A stretch of 64,000 nt of DNA from Lachnospiraceae bacterium (GTDB taxonomy: Bacteria; Bacillota; Clostridia; Lachnospirales; Lachnospiraceae). The stretch covers positions 869,672 to 933,671 of the forward strand of contig LR698958.1 of assembly GCA_902381685.1 (NCBI GenBank). Direction: 5' to 3'. The notes beneath the pieces were generated by a model, which did no database searches, had not been told where the DNA came from, and saw nothing but the letters and a program-made list of their open reading frames with translations. Made by a program: the position numbers and the translations under genes. This document shows positions 1 through 10,346 of this stretch, piece after piece (the first letter of the stretch is position 1; each line of letters starts with the position of its first letter).

Positions 1-370
1 GCCTGCTCTGACAAAAGAAAGGCTGGAAGAGTATGTGACGGACATGCTTCATGAAATCGGAATCCCTGCACATATTAAAGGATACCACTATTTGCGGGAT
101 TCTATTTTGATGGCAGTGGACGATATGGACGTTTTGAATGCGATTACAAAAGTATTGTATCCGACAGTGGCAAAGAAACATCAGACAACGGCAAGCCGGG
201 TGGAGCGGGCGATACGGCATGCGATAGAAGTTGCGTGGGGCAGAGGCAAACCGGATACACTTGAAGAATTGTTCGGATATACAATCAGTAATGGGAAAGG
301 AAAGCCGACAAATTCCGAATTCATTGCATTGATTGCGGATACAATTCAATTAAAATACAAACGTAGATAA
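1..370 (+). CDS. spo0A: Spo0A C-terminal effector domain (5' truncated by window)
   Basis: Partial gene: the frame is open from base 2 and ends at TAA 368-370. The roughly 122 visible codons match the DNA-binding effector domain of Spo0A, the sporulation master response regulator. It has the recognisable start of the sporulation-type helical fold ([20 protein letters not shown]), the GYHYLRDSI segment and the [15 protein letters not shown] helix. The N-terminal receiver domain lies outside the window. Its presence implies a spore-forming Firmicute. The first ATG (35) is internal and is not the true start. Confidence 0.95.
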   Translation, partial: PALTKERLEEYVTDMLHEIGIPAHIKGYHYLRDSILMAVDDMDVLNAITKVLYPTVAKKHQTTASRVERAIRHAIEVAWGRGKPDTLEELFGYTISNGKGKPTNSEFIALIADTIQLKYKRR

Positions 371-373
371 ATC

Positions 374-407
374 TTTTCAACTGGAAATAATTGCGTTATA
401 ATATAAT
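374..407 (+). promoter_or_regulatory. Possible promoter of glgA
   Basis: Two overlapping TATAAT boxes (397-402 and 402-407) lie about 30 bp upstream of the glgA start. No good -35 is present; TTTTCA (374-379) has the right 17-bp spacing but a poor match. It is the only promoter-like sequence between spo0A and glgA. Confidence 0.35.
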
Positions 408-434
408 TATTATGCGAAAGGTGGAGGAACGAGT

Positions 435-1871
435 ATGAGAAAAATCTTATTTGCGGCATCGGAATCTGTCCCGTTTATTAAGACAGGCGGACTCGCAGAT
501 GTAGTGGGAAGTTTGCCTAAGTATTTCGATAAGAAAAAGTATGACGTGAGGGTTATGTTACCGAAATATATGTGTATGAAGCAGGAATGGAAAGATAAAA
601 TGGAATATAAAACTCATTTTTATCTGGATTTATCATGGAGAAAACAGTATGTAGGTATTTTGGAAACGAAGTTGGACGGAATCACTTTTTACTTTATCGA
701 CAATGAATATTATTTTGCAGGCCCGACACCATATGGTAATATTTATGAAGACGTAGAAAAGTTTGCCTTCTTTTCCAGAGCGGTTTTAAGCGCATTACCA
801 TTGATTGATTTCAGACCTGACATCATTCACTGTCATGACTGGCAGACGGGACTGATTCCGGTATATTTGGATAACTTCCGTTTTGGTGGAGAATTTTATC
901 AGGGCATTAAGACGGTAATGACGATACATAATTTGAAATTCCAGGGAATATGGGATAAAAAAACAATTCAGGATATTACAGGGCTGCCGGATTATTATTT
1001 TACATCGGATAAATTGGAGGCATACAAAGATGCCAACTATTTAAAGGGCGGTATTGTTTATGCAGACAGGGTTACAACGGTAAGTAACTCTTATGCGGAG
1101 GAGATTAAGACGGAATTTTATGGAGAACGCCTGGACGGACTGATGAATGCGAGGGCAAATTGTCTTTCGGGAATCGTAAACGGAATTGACTATGATGTCT
1201 ATAATCCGAAGACAGATAAGATGATTACTAAGAAATACTCGGTAGATACTTTTAGAAGAGATAAGAAGAAAAACAAACTTGCCCTGCAGGAAGAATTAGG
1301 CTTGGAAGTAAATGACAAGAAGATGATGATTGGTATCGTATCCCGCCTGACAGACCAGAAAGGTTTCGATTTAATTGCATATATCATGGACGAATTGTGT
1401 CAGGACGATATTCAACTTGTTGTCTTGGGGACAGGTGAGGAAAGATATGAGAATATGTTCAGACATTTTGCGTGGAAGTATGAGGGAAAAGTATCTGCGA
1501 ATATTTATTATTCGGAAGAAATGTCCCATAAAGTGTATGCTTCCTGCGATGCATTTCTCATGCCGTCACTGTTTGAACCTTGCGGTTTGAGCCAGTTGAT
1601 GAGTCTGAGGTATGGTACAGTTCCGATTGTGCGTGAGACAGGAGGACTTCGCGATACGGTAGAGCCGTACAATGAATTTGAAAAGACAGGAACAGGATTT
1701 AGTTTTAAAAATTATAATGCCCATGAGATGCTTGGCATTATCCGTTATGCGGAAAAAGTTTATTACGAGAAAAAACGTGATTGGAATAAGATAGCAGAAC
1801 ATGGAATGAAGAAAGATTTTTCATGGAAGAATTCTGCGAAACAGTATGAGGCGCTGTACGAAGAAATGTAA
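435..1871 (+). CDS. glgA: Glycogen synthase (ADP-glucose, GT5 family)
   Basis: 478 aa, the normal length for bacterial GlgA. It transfers glucose from ADP-glucose to alpha-1,4-glucan in the cytoplasm. The hallmark KTGGLADV loop, which binds ADP-glucose, is at residues 16-23. The C-terminal Rossmann half carries SLFEPCGLSQL and ETGGLRDTV. A strong GGAGGA lies 8 nt before ATG 435. The gene is alone among sugar genes here: no glgB, glgC or glgP is adjacent, and metF follows after only 18 bp. It may therefore share a transcript with the methionine genes. Confidence 0.95.
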   Translation: MRKILFAASESVPFIKTGGLADVVGSLPKYFDKKKYDVRVMLPKYMCMKQEWKDKMEYKTHFYLDLSWRKQYVGILETKLDGITFYFIDNEYYFAGPTPYGNIYEDVEKFAFFSRAVLSALPLIDFRPDIIHCHDWQTGLIPVYLDNFRFGGEFYQGIKTVMTIHNLKFQGIWDKKTIQDITGLPDYYFTSDKLEAYKDANYLKGGIVYADRVTTVSNSYAEEIKTEFYGERLDGLMNARANCLSGIVNGIDYDVYNPKTDKMITKKYSVDTFRRDKKKNKLALQEELGLEVNDKKMMIGIVSRLTDQKGFDLIAYIMDELCQDDIQLVVLGTGEERYENMFRHFAWKYEGKVSANIYYSEEMSHKVYASCDAFLMPSLFEPCGLSQLMSLRYGTVPIVRETGGLRDTVEPYNEFEKTGTGFSFKNYNAHEMLGIIRYAEKVYYEKKRDWNKIAEHGMKKDFSWKNSAKQYEALYEEM

Positions 1872-1889
1872 GATACAAAGGAGTAAGGC

Positions 1890-2756
1890 ATGAAGATTAT
1901 TGACAGATTAAATGAAGACAGAATAAATATTTCTTTTGAGGTGTTTCCACCGAAAACGGAAGCGGGATTTGACAGTGTGATAAAGGCGGTAGATGAAATT
2001 GCCATGTTAGAACCTGCCTTTATCAGCGTGACATATGGCGCGGGCGGAGGAACGAGCGGCAATACGGTTCATATTGCATCTCATATTAAACACGATTTGC
2101 AAGTGGAAAGTCTTGCGCATTTAACCTGCGTTTCATCGACGAAGGAGCAGGTACATGAGATGATTTCCACATTGAAAGAAGAAGGAATAGAGAATATACT
2201 GGCACTTCGAGGAGATATTCCGAAGGAAACAGAGTTTCCGATTGCCGGTCGGTACAGATATGCCTGTGAACTTATCAGAGAGATAAAACAGCAGGGGGAT
2301 TTCTGTATCGGTGCGGCGTGCTATCCTGAAGGTCATGTGGAGAATGAGCATAAGAAAGATGATATACAGTACCTGAAAGAAAAGGTTGACAGCGGAGTAG
2401 ATTTTCTGACGACTCAAATGTTTTTTGACAATAGTATTCTTTATAATTTTCTATATAGAATTCGCGAAAAAGGGATTACGGTTCCGGTTTTGCCGGGAAT
2501 TATGCCGGTGACGAACGGAAAGCAGATAAGGCGCATCTGTGAGTTGTCCGGGACAGTGTTGCCACAGCGTTTTAAAGCGATTGTAGACCGCTTTGGAGAT
2601 GATCCGAAAGCGATGCAGCAGGCGGGGATTGCATACGCGACGGACCAGATTATTGATCTTTTGGCAAATGGCATTGAAAATATTCATATTTATTCCATGA
2701 ATAAGCCGGAAGTGGCAAAGGCGATTATGATGAATTTGAAAGAAATTATAAAGTAG
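1890..2756 (+). CDS. metF: Methylenetetrahydrofolate reductase
   Basis: 288 aa, typical of MetF. It reduces 5,10-methylene-THF to 5-methyl-THF, the methyl donor for the MetH encoded two genes downstream. The barrel start is visible (ISFEVFPPKTEAG), as is the folate/FAD-contacting ALRGDIP segment near residue 109. Further motifs are GAACYPEGH and QMFFDN. The RBS AAAGGAG precedes ATG 1890. It runs directly into the activation protein (8-bp gap) and metH, forming a methionine/one-carbon operon. No SAM or cobalamin riboswitch fits in the 18-bp gap upstream. Confidence 0.93.
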   Translation: MKIIDRLNEDRINISFEVFPPKTEAGFDSVIKAVDEIAMLEPAFISVTYGAGGGTSGNTVHIASHIKHDLQVESLAHLTCVSSTKEQVHEMISTLKEEGIENILALRGDIPKETEFPIAGRYRYACELIREIKQQGDFCIGAACYPEGHVENEHKKDDIQYLKEKVDSGVDFLTTQMFFDNSILYNFLYRIREKGITVPVLPGIMPVTNGKQIRRICELSGTVLPQRFKAIVDRFGDDPKAMQQAGIAYATDQIIDLLANGIENIHIYSMNKPEVAKAIMMNLKEIIK

Positions 2757-2764
2757 GAGAAAGC

Positions 2765-3409
2765 ATGGAGAAACGAGTACGGGAAGCGATTCGTTATCTT
2801 GGCTTTGGTAAAACTGCGGTAGATGACCGTACATTTGCTCTTATTATAAAATCTTTCAAAGAATTGGAAGAAACAGCAGATGAACGGGTTGTTTACCACA
2901 TTTTTTCGTTACAGACAGAGCCGGATAACAAAATAAAAATTGGAAATATGACAATTGACAGTATTCATTTAGGAAAAAACTTAAGAGGCTGTCAGGAAGT
3001 CATTCTTTTTGGTGCTACACTTGGCACAGGTGTGGATATGCTGATGAAACGGCGGTCAATTACGGATATGGCTGGCGCGGTTGTTTTGCAGGCATGTGCG
3101 GCAGCGATGCTGGAGGAGTTTTGTGACAGGTGTGTGGAAGAGATTTCAGAAGAATTTAAAAGAGAAGGGAAATATCTTCGACCGAGGTTTAGCGCAGGAT
3201 ATGGAGATTTTTCCATCTCTTATCAGGAAGAAATTTTAAGAATGCTTGAGGCGTCCAAAAAAATTGGACTTACAATGACAAAAGGAAGTATGCTGACACC
3301 GATAAAGTCCATTACGGCAGTAATTGGGGTGAGTGATAAAAACATATCATGTCATCGGGAAGGGTGCGAAGTATGTGATAAAACAGATTGTGATTACAGA
3401 AGGGGATAG
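2765..3409 (+). CDS. Stand-alone methionine synthase activation-domain protein
   Basis: 214 aa, matching the C-terminal activation domain of cobalamin-dependent methionine synthase. That domain binds SAM during reductive remethylation of oxidised cob(II)alamin. The RPRFSAGYGDF segment near residues 139-149 corresponds to the conserved SAM-binding RxxxxGY signature. A Cys-rich tail (CHREGCEVCDKTDC) follows. The gene lies 3 bp before metH, whose product lacks this domain, so the two presumably work as separate subunits. The assignment rests on the motif and the neighbour. Confidence 0.88.
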   Translation: MEKRVREAIRYLGFGKTAVDDRTFALIIKSFKELEETADERVVYHIFSLQTEPDNKIKIGNMTIDSIHLGKNLRGCQEVILFGATLGTGVDMLMKRRSITDMAGAVVLQACAAAMLEEFCDRCVEEISEEFKREGKYLRPRFSAGYGDFSISYQEEILRMLEASKKIGLTMTKGSMLTPIKSITAVIGVSDKNISCHREGCEVCDKTDCDYRRG

Positions 3410-3412
3410 ACA

Positions 3413-5791
3413 ATGATACTGGAACAATTAGGAAAAAAACTGCTCTTTTTAGATGGGGGTATGGGAACACTTTTGCAGGCGGAAGGGCTTCTGCCGGGGG
3501 AACTGCCTGAAACGTGGAATGCAAAGCGAAGAGAAACGGTAATAAATATTCACCGCCAATATTTTGAGGCGGGAAGCGATATAGTTTTAACGAATACATT
3601 TGGTGCGAACGCCATTAAATTCCATGATGATTTTTATTCTTTGGAAAACATAATAAAACAGGCGGTCGCAAATGTGCATGAAGGGGCAAAAAAATGTAAT
3701 AAGTCAAAAGAAGAATACTGCGTTGCCCTCGACATCGGACCTACGGGGAAACTCATGGAACCAATGGGTGATTTATCTTTTGAGGACGCATATAATACAT
3801 TTGCGGAAGTAATGCAATACGGAAAAGAGGCGGGAGCGGATTTAATTCACATCGAGACGATGAGTGACACATATGAATTAAAAGCGGCTGTCCTTGCGGC
3901 AAAAGAAAATACGAATCTGCCGGTGTTTGCGACGATGATTTTCAATGAAAACGGGAAACTATTGACAGGCGGTGATGTACCTTCGGCAGTTTCCATGTTG
4001 GAAGGACTGCGCGTTGACGCCATAGGTTTAAACTGTGGTATGGGACCAAAACAGATGCTGCCGATTTTAAAGGAAATGAGAAAATACACGTCACTTCCGA
4101 TTATTGTAAAAGCAAATGCAGGACTTCCAAAACAAAAAAACGGTGAGACGTACTATGATGTGAATCCTGAGGAATTTGCAAATGCAATGGCAGAAATTGT
4201 TGAGGAAGGCGGCTGTGTAATCGGCGGTTGTTGTGGGACAACACCGGAACATATTTCCGAAATGAAAAAAATGTGCGGGAATAAACAAATAAAAGTTCCT
4301 CAAAAAAGAAGTGAGACCATTGTATCTTCCTACGGAAAAGCGGTTGTATTTGGAGAAAAACCAATTATCATTGGGGAACGAATCAATCCTACCGGAAAAA
4401 GTAAGATGAAACAGGCGCTAAAGGAGAATCAATTAGAATATCTTTTGAAAGAGGCGATTACGCAGCAGGAAAAAGGTGCGGATATTCTTGACGTCAATGT
4501 AGGGCTTCCTGACATAAACGAACCTGAAATGATGAAAAAAGTCATACCGGAAATTCAGAGCGTAACAAACCTTCCGCTGCAGATTGATACGGTAAATGTG
4601 GCTGCATTAGAAGGGGCAATGCGTTTGTATAATGGTAAACCGATGGTGAATTCGGTTACGGGCAAACAGGAATCTATGGATAAAGTTTTTCCGCTCATTC
4701 AGAAATATGGGGGAGTCGTGGTGGGACTTACACTCGATGAGGCTGGGATACCAAAGACAGCGGAAGGCAGACTTGAGATTGCGAAGAAAATTATTCGGGA
4801 AGCAGAAAAATACGGCATAGATAAAAAAGATATTGTAATAGATGTCTTGACGATGACAATCAGTTCAGAACCGGAAGGGGCAAAGACGACACTGGAGGCG
4901 TTGGAGATGGTGCGAACAATATGCGGTGTCCATACGGTCTTAGGTGTGTCAAATATTTCTTTCGGATTGCCGACAAGGCCGATTATCAATGCAAACTTTT
5001 ATACAATGGCAATGCAAAAAGGGCTGAGCGCAGGAATTATCAATCCCTCCTCAGAGGAGATGATGAATTCGTATTATGCCTTTTGTGCATTGATGAATTT
5101 AGATGAAAACTGTGAGAACTATATCGCAAACTGTATGCCGAAAACAGTGGAAACAAAGCCTGTAACAACACTTACATTAAAAATGGCGATTGAAAAAGGA
5201 TTAAAAGAAGAGACCGTACAGTCTGTCAAGAGTTTGATTCAGACGGAGAAACCTTTGGAGATCATTAATAATTATCTTATACCGGCATTGGATACGGTAG
5301 GCAAAGGGTTTGAAAAAGGAACGGTATTTCTTCCACAACTTCTTATGAGCGCAGAGTCCGCAAAAGAAGCGTTTGCCATTTTAAAAGAAGAATTGTCAAA
5401 ATCCGGTCAGACTGATGCTAAAAAGGAAAAAGTCATTTTGGCAACGGTAAAAGGTGATATTCACGACATTGGGAAAAATATTGTGAAAGTGCTTTTAGAA
5501 AACTATGCTTTTGACGTGGTAGATTTAGGAAAGGACGTGCCACCGGAAAAGGTCGTGGAAGCAGCAAAGGAAAACAATGTAAAACTGGTAGGTTTAAGTG
5601 CGCTGATGACAACAACGGTAGTCAGTATGGAAGAAACAATCAAACAATTGAGAAAAGAAGTTCCCGACTGCAAAGTAATGGTAGGAGGGGCTGTTCTCAA
5701 CCAGGAGTATGCAGATATGATAGGAGCAGATTTTTACGGAAAAGACGCAATGCAGTCTGTCCATTATGCGCGGAAAATATTAAAACACTAG
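3413..5791 (+). CDS. metH: Cobalamin-dependent methionine synthase, short form without activation domain
   Basis: 792 aa. It moves methyl from 5-methyl-THF to homocysteine via B12. Domains in order: homocysteine-binding barrel (1 to about 290) with the Zn ligands Cys208, Cys273 and Cys274 (GLNCG, GGCCGTTP); pterin-binding barrel (about 310-570, GERINPTGK); helical cap (about 590-670); B12-binding domain with the base-off motif D682-I-H684-D-I-G, where His684 would ligate cobalt. E. coli MetH is about 1227 aa; the missing C-terminal activation domain is supplied by the preceding gene. The hydrogenase gene follows 9 bp downstream. Confidence 0.93.
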   Translation: MILEQLGKKLLFLDGGMGTLLQAEGLLPGELPETWNAKRRETVINIHRQYFEAGSDIVLTNTFGANAIKFHDDFYSLENIIKQAVANVHEGAKKCNKSKEEYCVALDIGPTGKLMEPMGDLSFEDAYNTFAEVMQYGKEAGADLIHIETMSDTYELKAAVLAAKENTNLPVFATMIFNENGKLLTGGDVPSAVSMLEGLRVDAIGLNCGMGPKQMLPILKEMRKYTSLPIIVKANAGLPKQKNGETYYDVNPEEFANAMAEIVEEGGCVIGGCCGTTPEHISEMKKMCGNKQIKVPQKRSETIVSSYGKAVVFGEKPIIIGERINPTGKSKMKQALKENQLEYLLKEAITQQEKGADILDVNVGLPDINEPEMMKKVIPEIQSVTNLPLQIDTVNVAALEGAMRLYNGKPMVNSVTGKQESMDKVFPLIQKYGGVVVGLTLDEAGIPKTAEGRLEIAKKIIREAEKYGIDKKDIVIDVLTMTISSEPEGAKTTLEALEMVRTICGVHTVLGVSNISFGLPTRPIINANFYTMAMQKGLSAGIINPSSEEMMNSYYAFCALMNLDENCENYIANCMPKTVETKPVTTLTLKMAIEKGLKEETVQSVKSLIQTEKPLEIINNYLIPALDTVGKGFEKGTVFLPQLLMSAESAKEAFAILKEELSKSGQTDAKKEKVILATVKGDIHDIGKNIVKVLLENYAFDVVDLGKDVPPEKVVEAAKENNVKLVGLSALMTTTVVSMEETIKQLRKEVPDCKVMVGGAVLNQEYADMIGADFYGKDAMQSVHYARKILKH

Positions 5792-5800
5792 GAGGATAAA

Positions 5801-7309
5801 ATGCGAGGATTAAAAACACCTGTAAGATATATTAGAAGAAAAGTATTTGAGGAAGTGGCAAGAGTAGGTTTTACATCTACTCCTGAAACACTGATTGAGG
5901 ATATTGAAGAAATTCCATATCGTCTTGTCAATGAAGAAACGGAAAAATACAGAGAAAGTGTATACCGCTCCCGTGCAATCGTGAGAGAACGTCTGAGACT
6001 TGCTATGGGAATGTCACTTCGCCCGGAAGATAAACCGGTGCACCTGACAGCGGGAATTGAAGAGAGCAATATTTCAGCAAAATATTATGAGCCGCCTCTT
6101 ATGCAGGTGATTCCGTCAGCCTGCGCGTCCTGTGAGGAAAAAGAATATGAGGTCAGCAATATGTGTAAAGGCTGCGTGGCACACCCGTGTAAAGAAGTCT
6201 GTCCCGTAGGAGCCATTTCCATGAAAGACGGTCATTCATTTATCGATCAGACAAAATGTATTAAATGTGGAAAATGCAAAGCGAACTGTCCGTACGATGC
6301 GATTGCAAAAAAGGAGCGCCCATGTCAGAAGTCGTGTGGTGTAAATGCCATTGTTTCGGATAAATACGGACGTGCGAAAATCGACAATGACAAATGTGTT
6401 TCATGTGGAATGTGCATGGTTTCCTGTCCGTTCGGAGCGATTTCAGATAAATCTCAAATTTTCCAGTTGGCGAGAGCGTTAAGAGAAGGCGGGGAAATCA
6501 TTGCGGAAATTGCTCCTGCGTTTGTGGGGCAGTTTGGAGCCAATATTACACCGAGAAATATTAAGGCTGCTTTACAGGAGTTGGGATTTAAAGAAGTATA
6601 TGAAGTCGCCTTGGGGGCAGATATTGGAGCGATTTCGGAAGCGCATCATTATGTGGAAAAAGTAGTTACGGGAGAGTTACCGTTCTTATTGACATCATGT
6701 TGTCCATCGTGGTCTATTTTGACGAAAAAATATTTTCCGGATTTAGTAGATCAGGTTTCGCAGGAATTGACACCTATGGTTGCCACTGCGAGAACAATTA
6801 AGCAGGAACACCCGAATGCAAAAGTAGTGTTTATCGGACCATGTGCATCTAAGAAACTGGAAGCGTCACGCAGAACAGTGCGAAGCGATGTGGACTTTGT
6901 TATTACCTTTGAAGAACTGCAGGGAATGTTTGATGCTAAAGGAATTAATCTGGAAAAATATGAGGCGGAATCCTCTTTCCATGATGCGACAGGTGCAGGA
7001 CGCGGTTATGCGGCAGCAGGTGGAGTTGCCGCTGCAATCGAAAAATGTATTAATGAATACTATCCAGATGTGGAAGTAAATATTGAACACGCAGAAGGAC
7101 TTGCAGAATGCAAAAAAATGCTTGTTCTTGCGAAAGCAGGAAAAATGAACGGCTGCCTAATCGAAGGAATGGGTTGTCCGGGCGGCTGTATTGCCGGAGC
7201 AGGAACGAATATTGAAATTCCGAAAGCAAAAAAAGCGTTGGGCGAATTTGTTTCAAAATCTTCAAAAGACATACCGGCAAAAGAACTGGAAGAAATAGAA
7301 TTGAAATAA
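5801..7309 (+). CDS. Monomeric [FeFe] hydrogenase (group B type)
   Basis: 502 aa, cytoplasmic, catalysing reversible H+ reduction, probably coupled to ferredoxin. It has a long helical N-terminus (1-100) and a Cys-rich ferredoxin-like region (about 108-220) with two CxxCxxCxxxCP-type clusters. The H-cluster domain has TSCCPSW (Cys300/301), GPCASKK (Cys348) and GMGCPGGC (Cys459, Cys463). The second motif differs from the classical MPCxxKxxE. Layout and N-terminus fit the monomeric group B enzymes of clostridia (TIGR04105-like). No maturation genes (hydE, hydF, hydG) are nearby. RBS AGGAGG precedes ATG 5801. Confidence 0.9.
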   Translation: MRGLKTPVRYIRRKVFEEVARVGFTSTPETLIEDIEEIPYRLVNEETEKYRESVYRSRAIVRERLRLAMGMSLRPEDKPVHLTAGIEESNISAKYYEPPLMQVIPSACASCEEKEYEVSNMCKGCVAHPCKEVCPVGAISMKDGHSFIDQTKCIKCGKCKANCPYDAIAKKERPCQKSCGVNAIVSDKYGRAKIDNDKCVSCGMCMVSCPFGAISDKSQIFQLARALREGGEIIAEIAPAFVGQFGANITPRNIKAALQELGFKEVYEVALGADIGAISEAHHYVEKVVTGELPFLLTSCCPSWSILTKKYFPDLVDQVSQELTPMVATARTIKQEHPNAKVVFIGPCASKKLEASRRTVRSDVDFVITFEELQGMFDAKGINLEKYEAESSFHDATGAGRGYAAAGGVAAAIEKCINEYYPDVEVNIEHAEGLAECKKMLVLAKAGKMNGCLIEGMGCPGGCIAGAGTNIEIPKAKKALGEFVSKSSKDIPAKELEEIELK

Positions 7310-7371
7310 CTTTCTTTTTGTGTTATGATAAATAAACCGTGATAAGTTTAATGTATGGAGGTGCATAGATT

Positions 7372-7494
7372 ATGGCATTTTGGGCAACATTAATTCAAAC
7401 AATCATAAAAATGGTCATCGTTGGTGCAGCGGCATTTGGTGGCATTATGTTAGGAAAGACGTTACGCAAAAGGAAGAATGAAAAGAATAAATAA
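7372..7494 (+). CDS. Small single-span membrane protein, 40 aa
   Basis: Short ORF from ATG 7372 to TAA 7492-7494, preceded by GGAGG at 7357-7361. The product has one hydrophobic helix (about residues 5-27, rich in I, V, A and G) followed by a strongly basic tail (KTLRKRKNEKNK), so one membrane span with a cytoplasmic C-terminus is likely. A terminator follows at once. The family is not recognised. The RBS, the membrane-like composition and the position between a promoterless gap and a terminator argue that it is real. Confidence 0.6.
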   Translation: MAFWATLIQTIIKMVIVGAAAFGGIMLGKTLRKRKNEKNK

Positions 7495-7501
7495 GTATAA
7501 G

Positions 7502-7528
7502 ACGGGGTGGATTGTCCACTCCGTTTTT
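7502..7528 (+). terminator. Intrinsic terminator before alaS
   Basis: Ten-base-pair stem ACGGGGTGGA / TCCACTCCGT (one G-T pair) with a 4-nt loop, followed by TTTTT. It ends the hydrogenase/small-protein transcript. Confidence 0.8.
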
Positions 7529-7554
7529 ACATGTGCATTATGAGAGAAACGTAT

Positions 7555-7583
7555 TTGACAAAAGAAGAAAGTAACTTTATAAT
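7555..7583 (+). promoter_or_regulatory. Promoter of alaS (consensus sigma-A type)
   Basis: Perfect TTGACA (7555-7560), 17-bp spacer, perfect TATAAT (7578-7583). The leader to alaS is only about 50 nt, with no T-box. Confidence 0.85.
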
Positions 7584-7642
7584 TAATAGTTAGCAAATTA
7601 ATCAGAAATGATTGTTAATATTTTATGAGCAGGAGGACAACA

Positions 7643-10282
7643 ATGCAACCATATGGAGTAAATGAATTGAGAAAAATGTTTCTTGACTTCTTTGAAAGCA
7701 AAGGACATTTGGCAATGAAGAGTTTTTCGTTAGTGCCACACAATGACAACAGCCTTTTATTAATCAACTCAGGAATGGCACCGTTGAAACCATATTTTAC
7801 AGGACAGGAGATACCGCCGAGAACACGTGTGACAACCTGTCAGAAATGTATCCGTACAGGAGATATTGAAAATGTAGGAAAGACAGCAAGACACGGTACG
7901 TTTTTTGAGATGCTTGGAAACTTTTCTTTTGGAGACTATTTTAAAAGAGAAGCGATTAAGTGGTCATGGGAATTTCTTACAGAAGTAGTAGGTTTAGATG
8001 CTGACAGACTTTACCCTTCCGTATACGAGGAAGATGAGGAAGCATATGAGATTTGGAATAAAGAGATGGGAATTGCACCGGAACGTATTTTCAAATTTGG
8101 GAAAGCAGACAATTTCTGGGAGCATGGCTCAGGCCCGTGTGGTCCATGTTCAGAAATCTACTATGACAGAGGTGAGAAATACGGCTGCGGACGTCCGGAT
8201 TGTACGGTGGGCTGCGAATGCGACAGATATATGGAAATCTGGAATAACGTATTTACACAGTTTGACAATGACGGAAAAGGACATTACGAAGAATTAGAAC
8301 AGAAAAATATTGATACGGGTATGGGATTGGAGCGTCTTGCATCTATCGTACAGGACGTGGATTCTATTTTTGATGTGGATACATTGAAAGCGCTCAGAGA
8401 ACATATTTGTACACTTGCGGGAACAGAGTATGGAAAAGAATACAGTAAGGACGTATCTATCCGAGTAATTACCGATCATATCCGTTCTGTAACGTTTATG
8501 ATTTCAGACGGTATTATGCCTTCAAATAACGGAAGAGGATATGTACTTCGCCGTCTGCTTCGCCGTGCGTGCCGTCACGGACGTATTTTAGGAATCGAAG
8601 GACAGTTCTTAACAAAACTTTGCGAGACGGTTATCAATGGTTCTAAAGACGGCTATCCTGAATTGGAAGAAAAGAAAGATGCTATTTTTAATGTAATCCG
8701 TCAGGAAGAAGAACAGTTTAATAAAACAATCGACCAGGGATTAGGCATTCTTTCGGAAATGATTCAGGAAATGACAGAGAAGAAAGAGACAACATTATCA
8801 GGCGAAAATGCGTTTAAATTATACGATACATATGGATTCCCTCTTGATTTAACAAAAGAGATTTTGGAAGAAAAGGGATTCGATATTGATGAAGAAGGAT
8901 TTAAAACTTCTATGGAAGAACAGCGTGTAAAAGCACGAAAAGCGCGCGGCGTAAGCAATTACATGGGTGCGGACGCAACTGTATATGACGAGATTGACCC
9001 TTCCGTTACGACGGAATTTGTCGGATATGATCATCTGACATACGATTCAGACATTACTGTTTTGACAACAGAAAATGAAATTGTAAATACACTTTCTGAA
9101 GGAGAAAAAGGAACTATTTTTGTAAACCGGACACCATTTTATGCAACAATGGGTGGACAGGAAGGTGACAAAGGTCTTATCACAACAGAGCATGCTGAGT
9201 TTGCAGTGGAAGAAACTGTTAAACTGTTAGGCGGAAAAGTGGGACATGTCGGCAAAGTAACAAAAGGAAGTTTCACTGTTGGAGATGCGGTAAATCTTTC
9301 TGTAGAGGAAAACGGACGTGCAAATACCTGCAAAAACCACAGTGCAACACATTTGCTTCAGAAAGCATTAAAGACGGTTTTAGGATCTCATGTAGAGCAG
9401 AAAGGTTCTTTAGTGACACCGGACAGACTTCGTTTTGACTTTGTACATTTTTCAGCGATGACACCGGAAGAAATTGCAAAAACAGAAGAATTAGTCAACG
9501 CGGAAATTGCAAAAAACAATGCGGTTATTACGGAAGTAATGAATATTGAGCAGGCAAAAGCAACAGGCGCGATGGCATTATTCGGTGAAAAATATGAGGA
9601 AGATGTTCGTGTTGTATCTATGGGAGATTTCTCAAAAGAACTTTGTGGTGGAACGCATGTTGCAAATACAGGTATGATTACAACATTCAAAATTCTTTCA
9701 GAGGCCGGTGTGGCTTCAGGAGTACGCCGTATCGAAGCGCTCACAGGCGATGGAGTATTTGCATACTACCGTGAGATGGAAAAAGAATTAAATGAGGCAG
9801 CAAAAGTTGCAAAGGCAACTCCGGCACAGTTAAAAGATAAAGTAGAACATATGTTGTCTGAAATCAAATCATTACAGAGTGAGGTAGAGGCGTTAAAGAG
9901 CAAACTTGCCAAAGACGCTCTCGGTGATGTTATGAACCAGATAACAGAGGTAAAAGGTATAAAATTGCTTGCGACTGCAGTAGAAGACGTTGATATGAAC
10001 GGGCTTCGTGATTTGGGAGACCAGTTAAAAGAAAAATTGGGAGAAGGTGTAGTTGTTATTGCATCTTCTGCAAACGGTAAAGTTAACCTGATTGCCATGG
10101 TTACAGATGGAGCAATGGAAAAAGGCGCTCATGCAGGTAATTTAATTAAAGGAATTGCGGCACTTGTAGGCGGTGGCGGTGGAGGCCGTCCAAATATGGC
10201 ACAGGCAGGAGGAAAAAATCCTGCAGGAATTCCTGATGCAATCGCTAAAGTACAGGAAGTATTAGAAGGGCAAATTTCTTAA
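7643..10282 (+). CDS. alaS: Alanyl-tRNA synthetase
   Basis: 879 aa from ATG 7643. The in-frame ATG at 7625 is rejected because the RBS AGGAGGA (7631-7637) lies downstream of it. The product charges tRNA-Ala. Domains in order: class II catalytic core ([30 protein letters not shown]), tRNA-binding helical region ([19 protein letters not shown]), editing domain with zinc-type motifs HSATHLL and ELCGGTHV, and a C-terminal DHHA1 domain with a Gly-rich [12 protein letters not shown] end. Length is standard. The gene has its own promoter and short leader and is followed by rpsU. Confidence 0.96.
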   Translation: MQPYGVNELRKMFLDFFESKGHLAMKSFSLVPHNDNSLLLINSGMAPLKPYFTGQEIPPRTRVTTCQKCIRTGDIENVGKTARHGTFFEMLGNFSFGDYFKREAIKWSWEFLTEVVGLDADRLYPSVYEEDEEAYEIWNKEMGIAPERIFKFGKADNFWEHGSGPCGPCSEIYYDRGEKYGCGRPDCTVGCECDRYMEIWNNVFTQFDNDGKGHYEELEQKNIDTGMGLERLASIVQDVDSIFDVDTLKALREHICTLAGTEYGKEYSKDVSIRVITDHIRSVTFMISDGIMPSNNGRGYVLRRLLRRACRHGRILGIEGQFLTKLCETVINGSKDGYPELEEKKDAIFNVIRQEEEQFNKTIDQGLGILSEMIQEMTEKKETTLSGENAFKLYDTYGFPLDLTKEILEEKGFDIDEEGFKTSMEEQRVKARKARGVSNYMGADATVYDEIDPSVTTEFVGYDHLTYDSDITVLTTENEIVNTLSEGEKGTIFVNRTPFYATMGGQEGDKGLITTEHAEFAVEETVKLLGGKVGHVGKVTKGSFTVGDAVNLSVEENGRANTCKNHSATHLLQKALKTVLGSHVEQKGSLVTPDRLRFDFVHFSAMTPEEIAKTEELVNAEIAKNNAVITEVMNIEQAKATGAMALFGEKYEEDVRVVSMGDFSKELCGGTHVANTGMITTFKILSEAGVASGVRRIEALTGDGVFAYYREMEKELNEAAKVAKATPAQLKDKVEHMLSEIKSLQSEVEALKSKLAKDALGDVMNQITEVKGIKLLATAVEDVDMNGLRDLGDQLKEKLGEGVVVIASSANGKVNLIAMVTDGAMEKGAHAGNLIKGIAALVGGGGGGRPNMAQAGGKNPAGIPDAIAKVQEVLEGQIS

Positions 10283-10318
10283 GAAAAACAAAAAAAGAGT
10301 TTTTTTGGAAAGAAACAG

Positions 10319-10346
10319 TTGACGAAACGATAAAATATGCTATAAT
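10319..10346 (+). promoter_or_regulatory. Promoter of rpsU
   Basis: TTGACG (10319-10324), 16-bp spacer ending in TGC, then TATAAT (10341-10346), an extended -10 promoter. It lies between alaS and rpsU. Confidence 0.75.

Noticed and set aside
1872..1889. SAM or cobalamin riboswitch upstream of metF
   Set aside because: The gap is only 18 bp, so no such structure can fit there.
7584..7642. T-box leader for alaS
   Set aside because: The leader from the consensus promoter is about 50 nt, too short for a T-box, and no antiterminator motif is seen.
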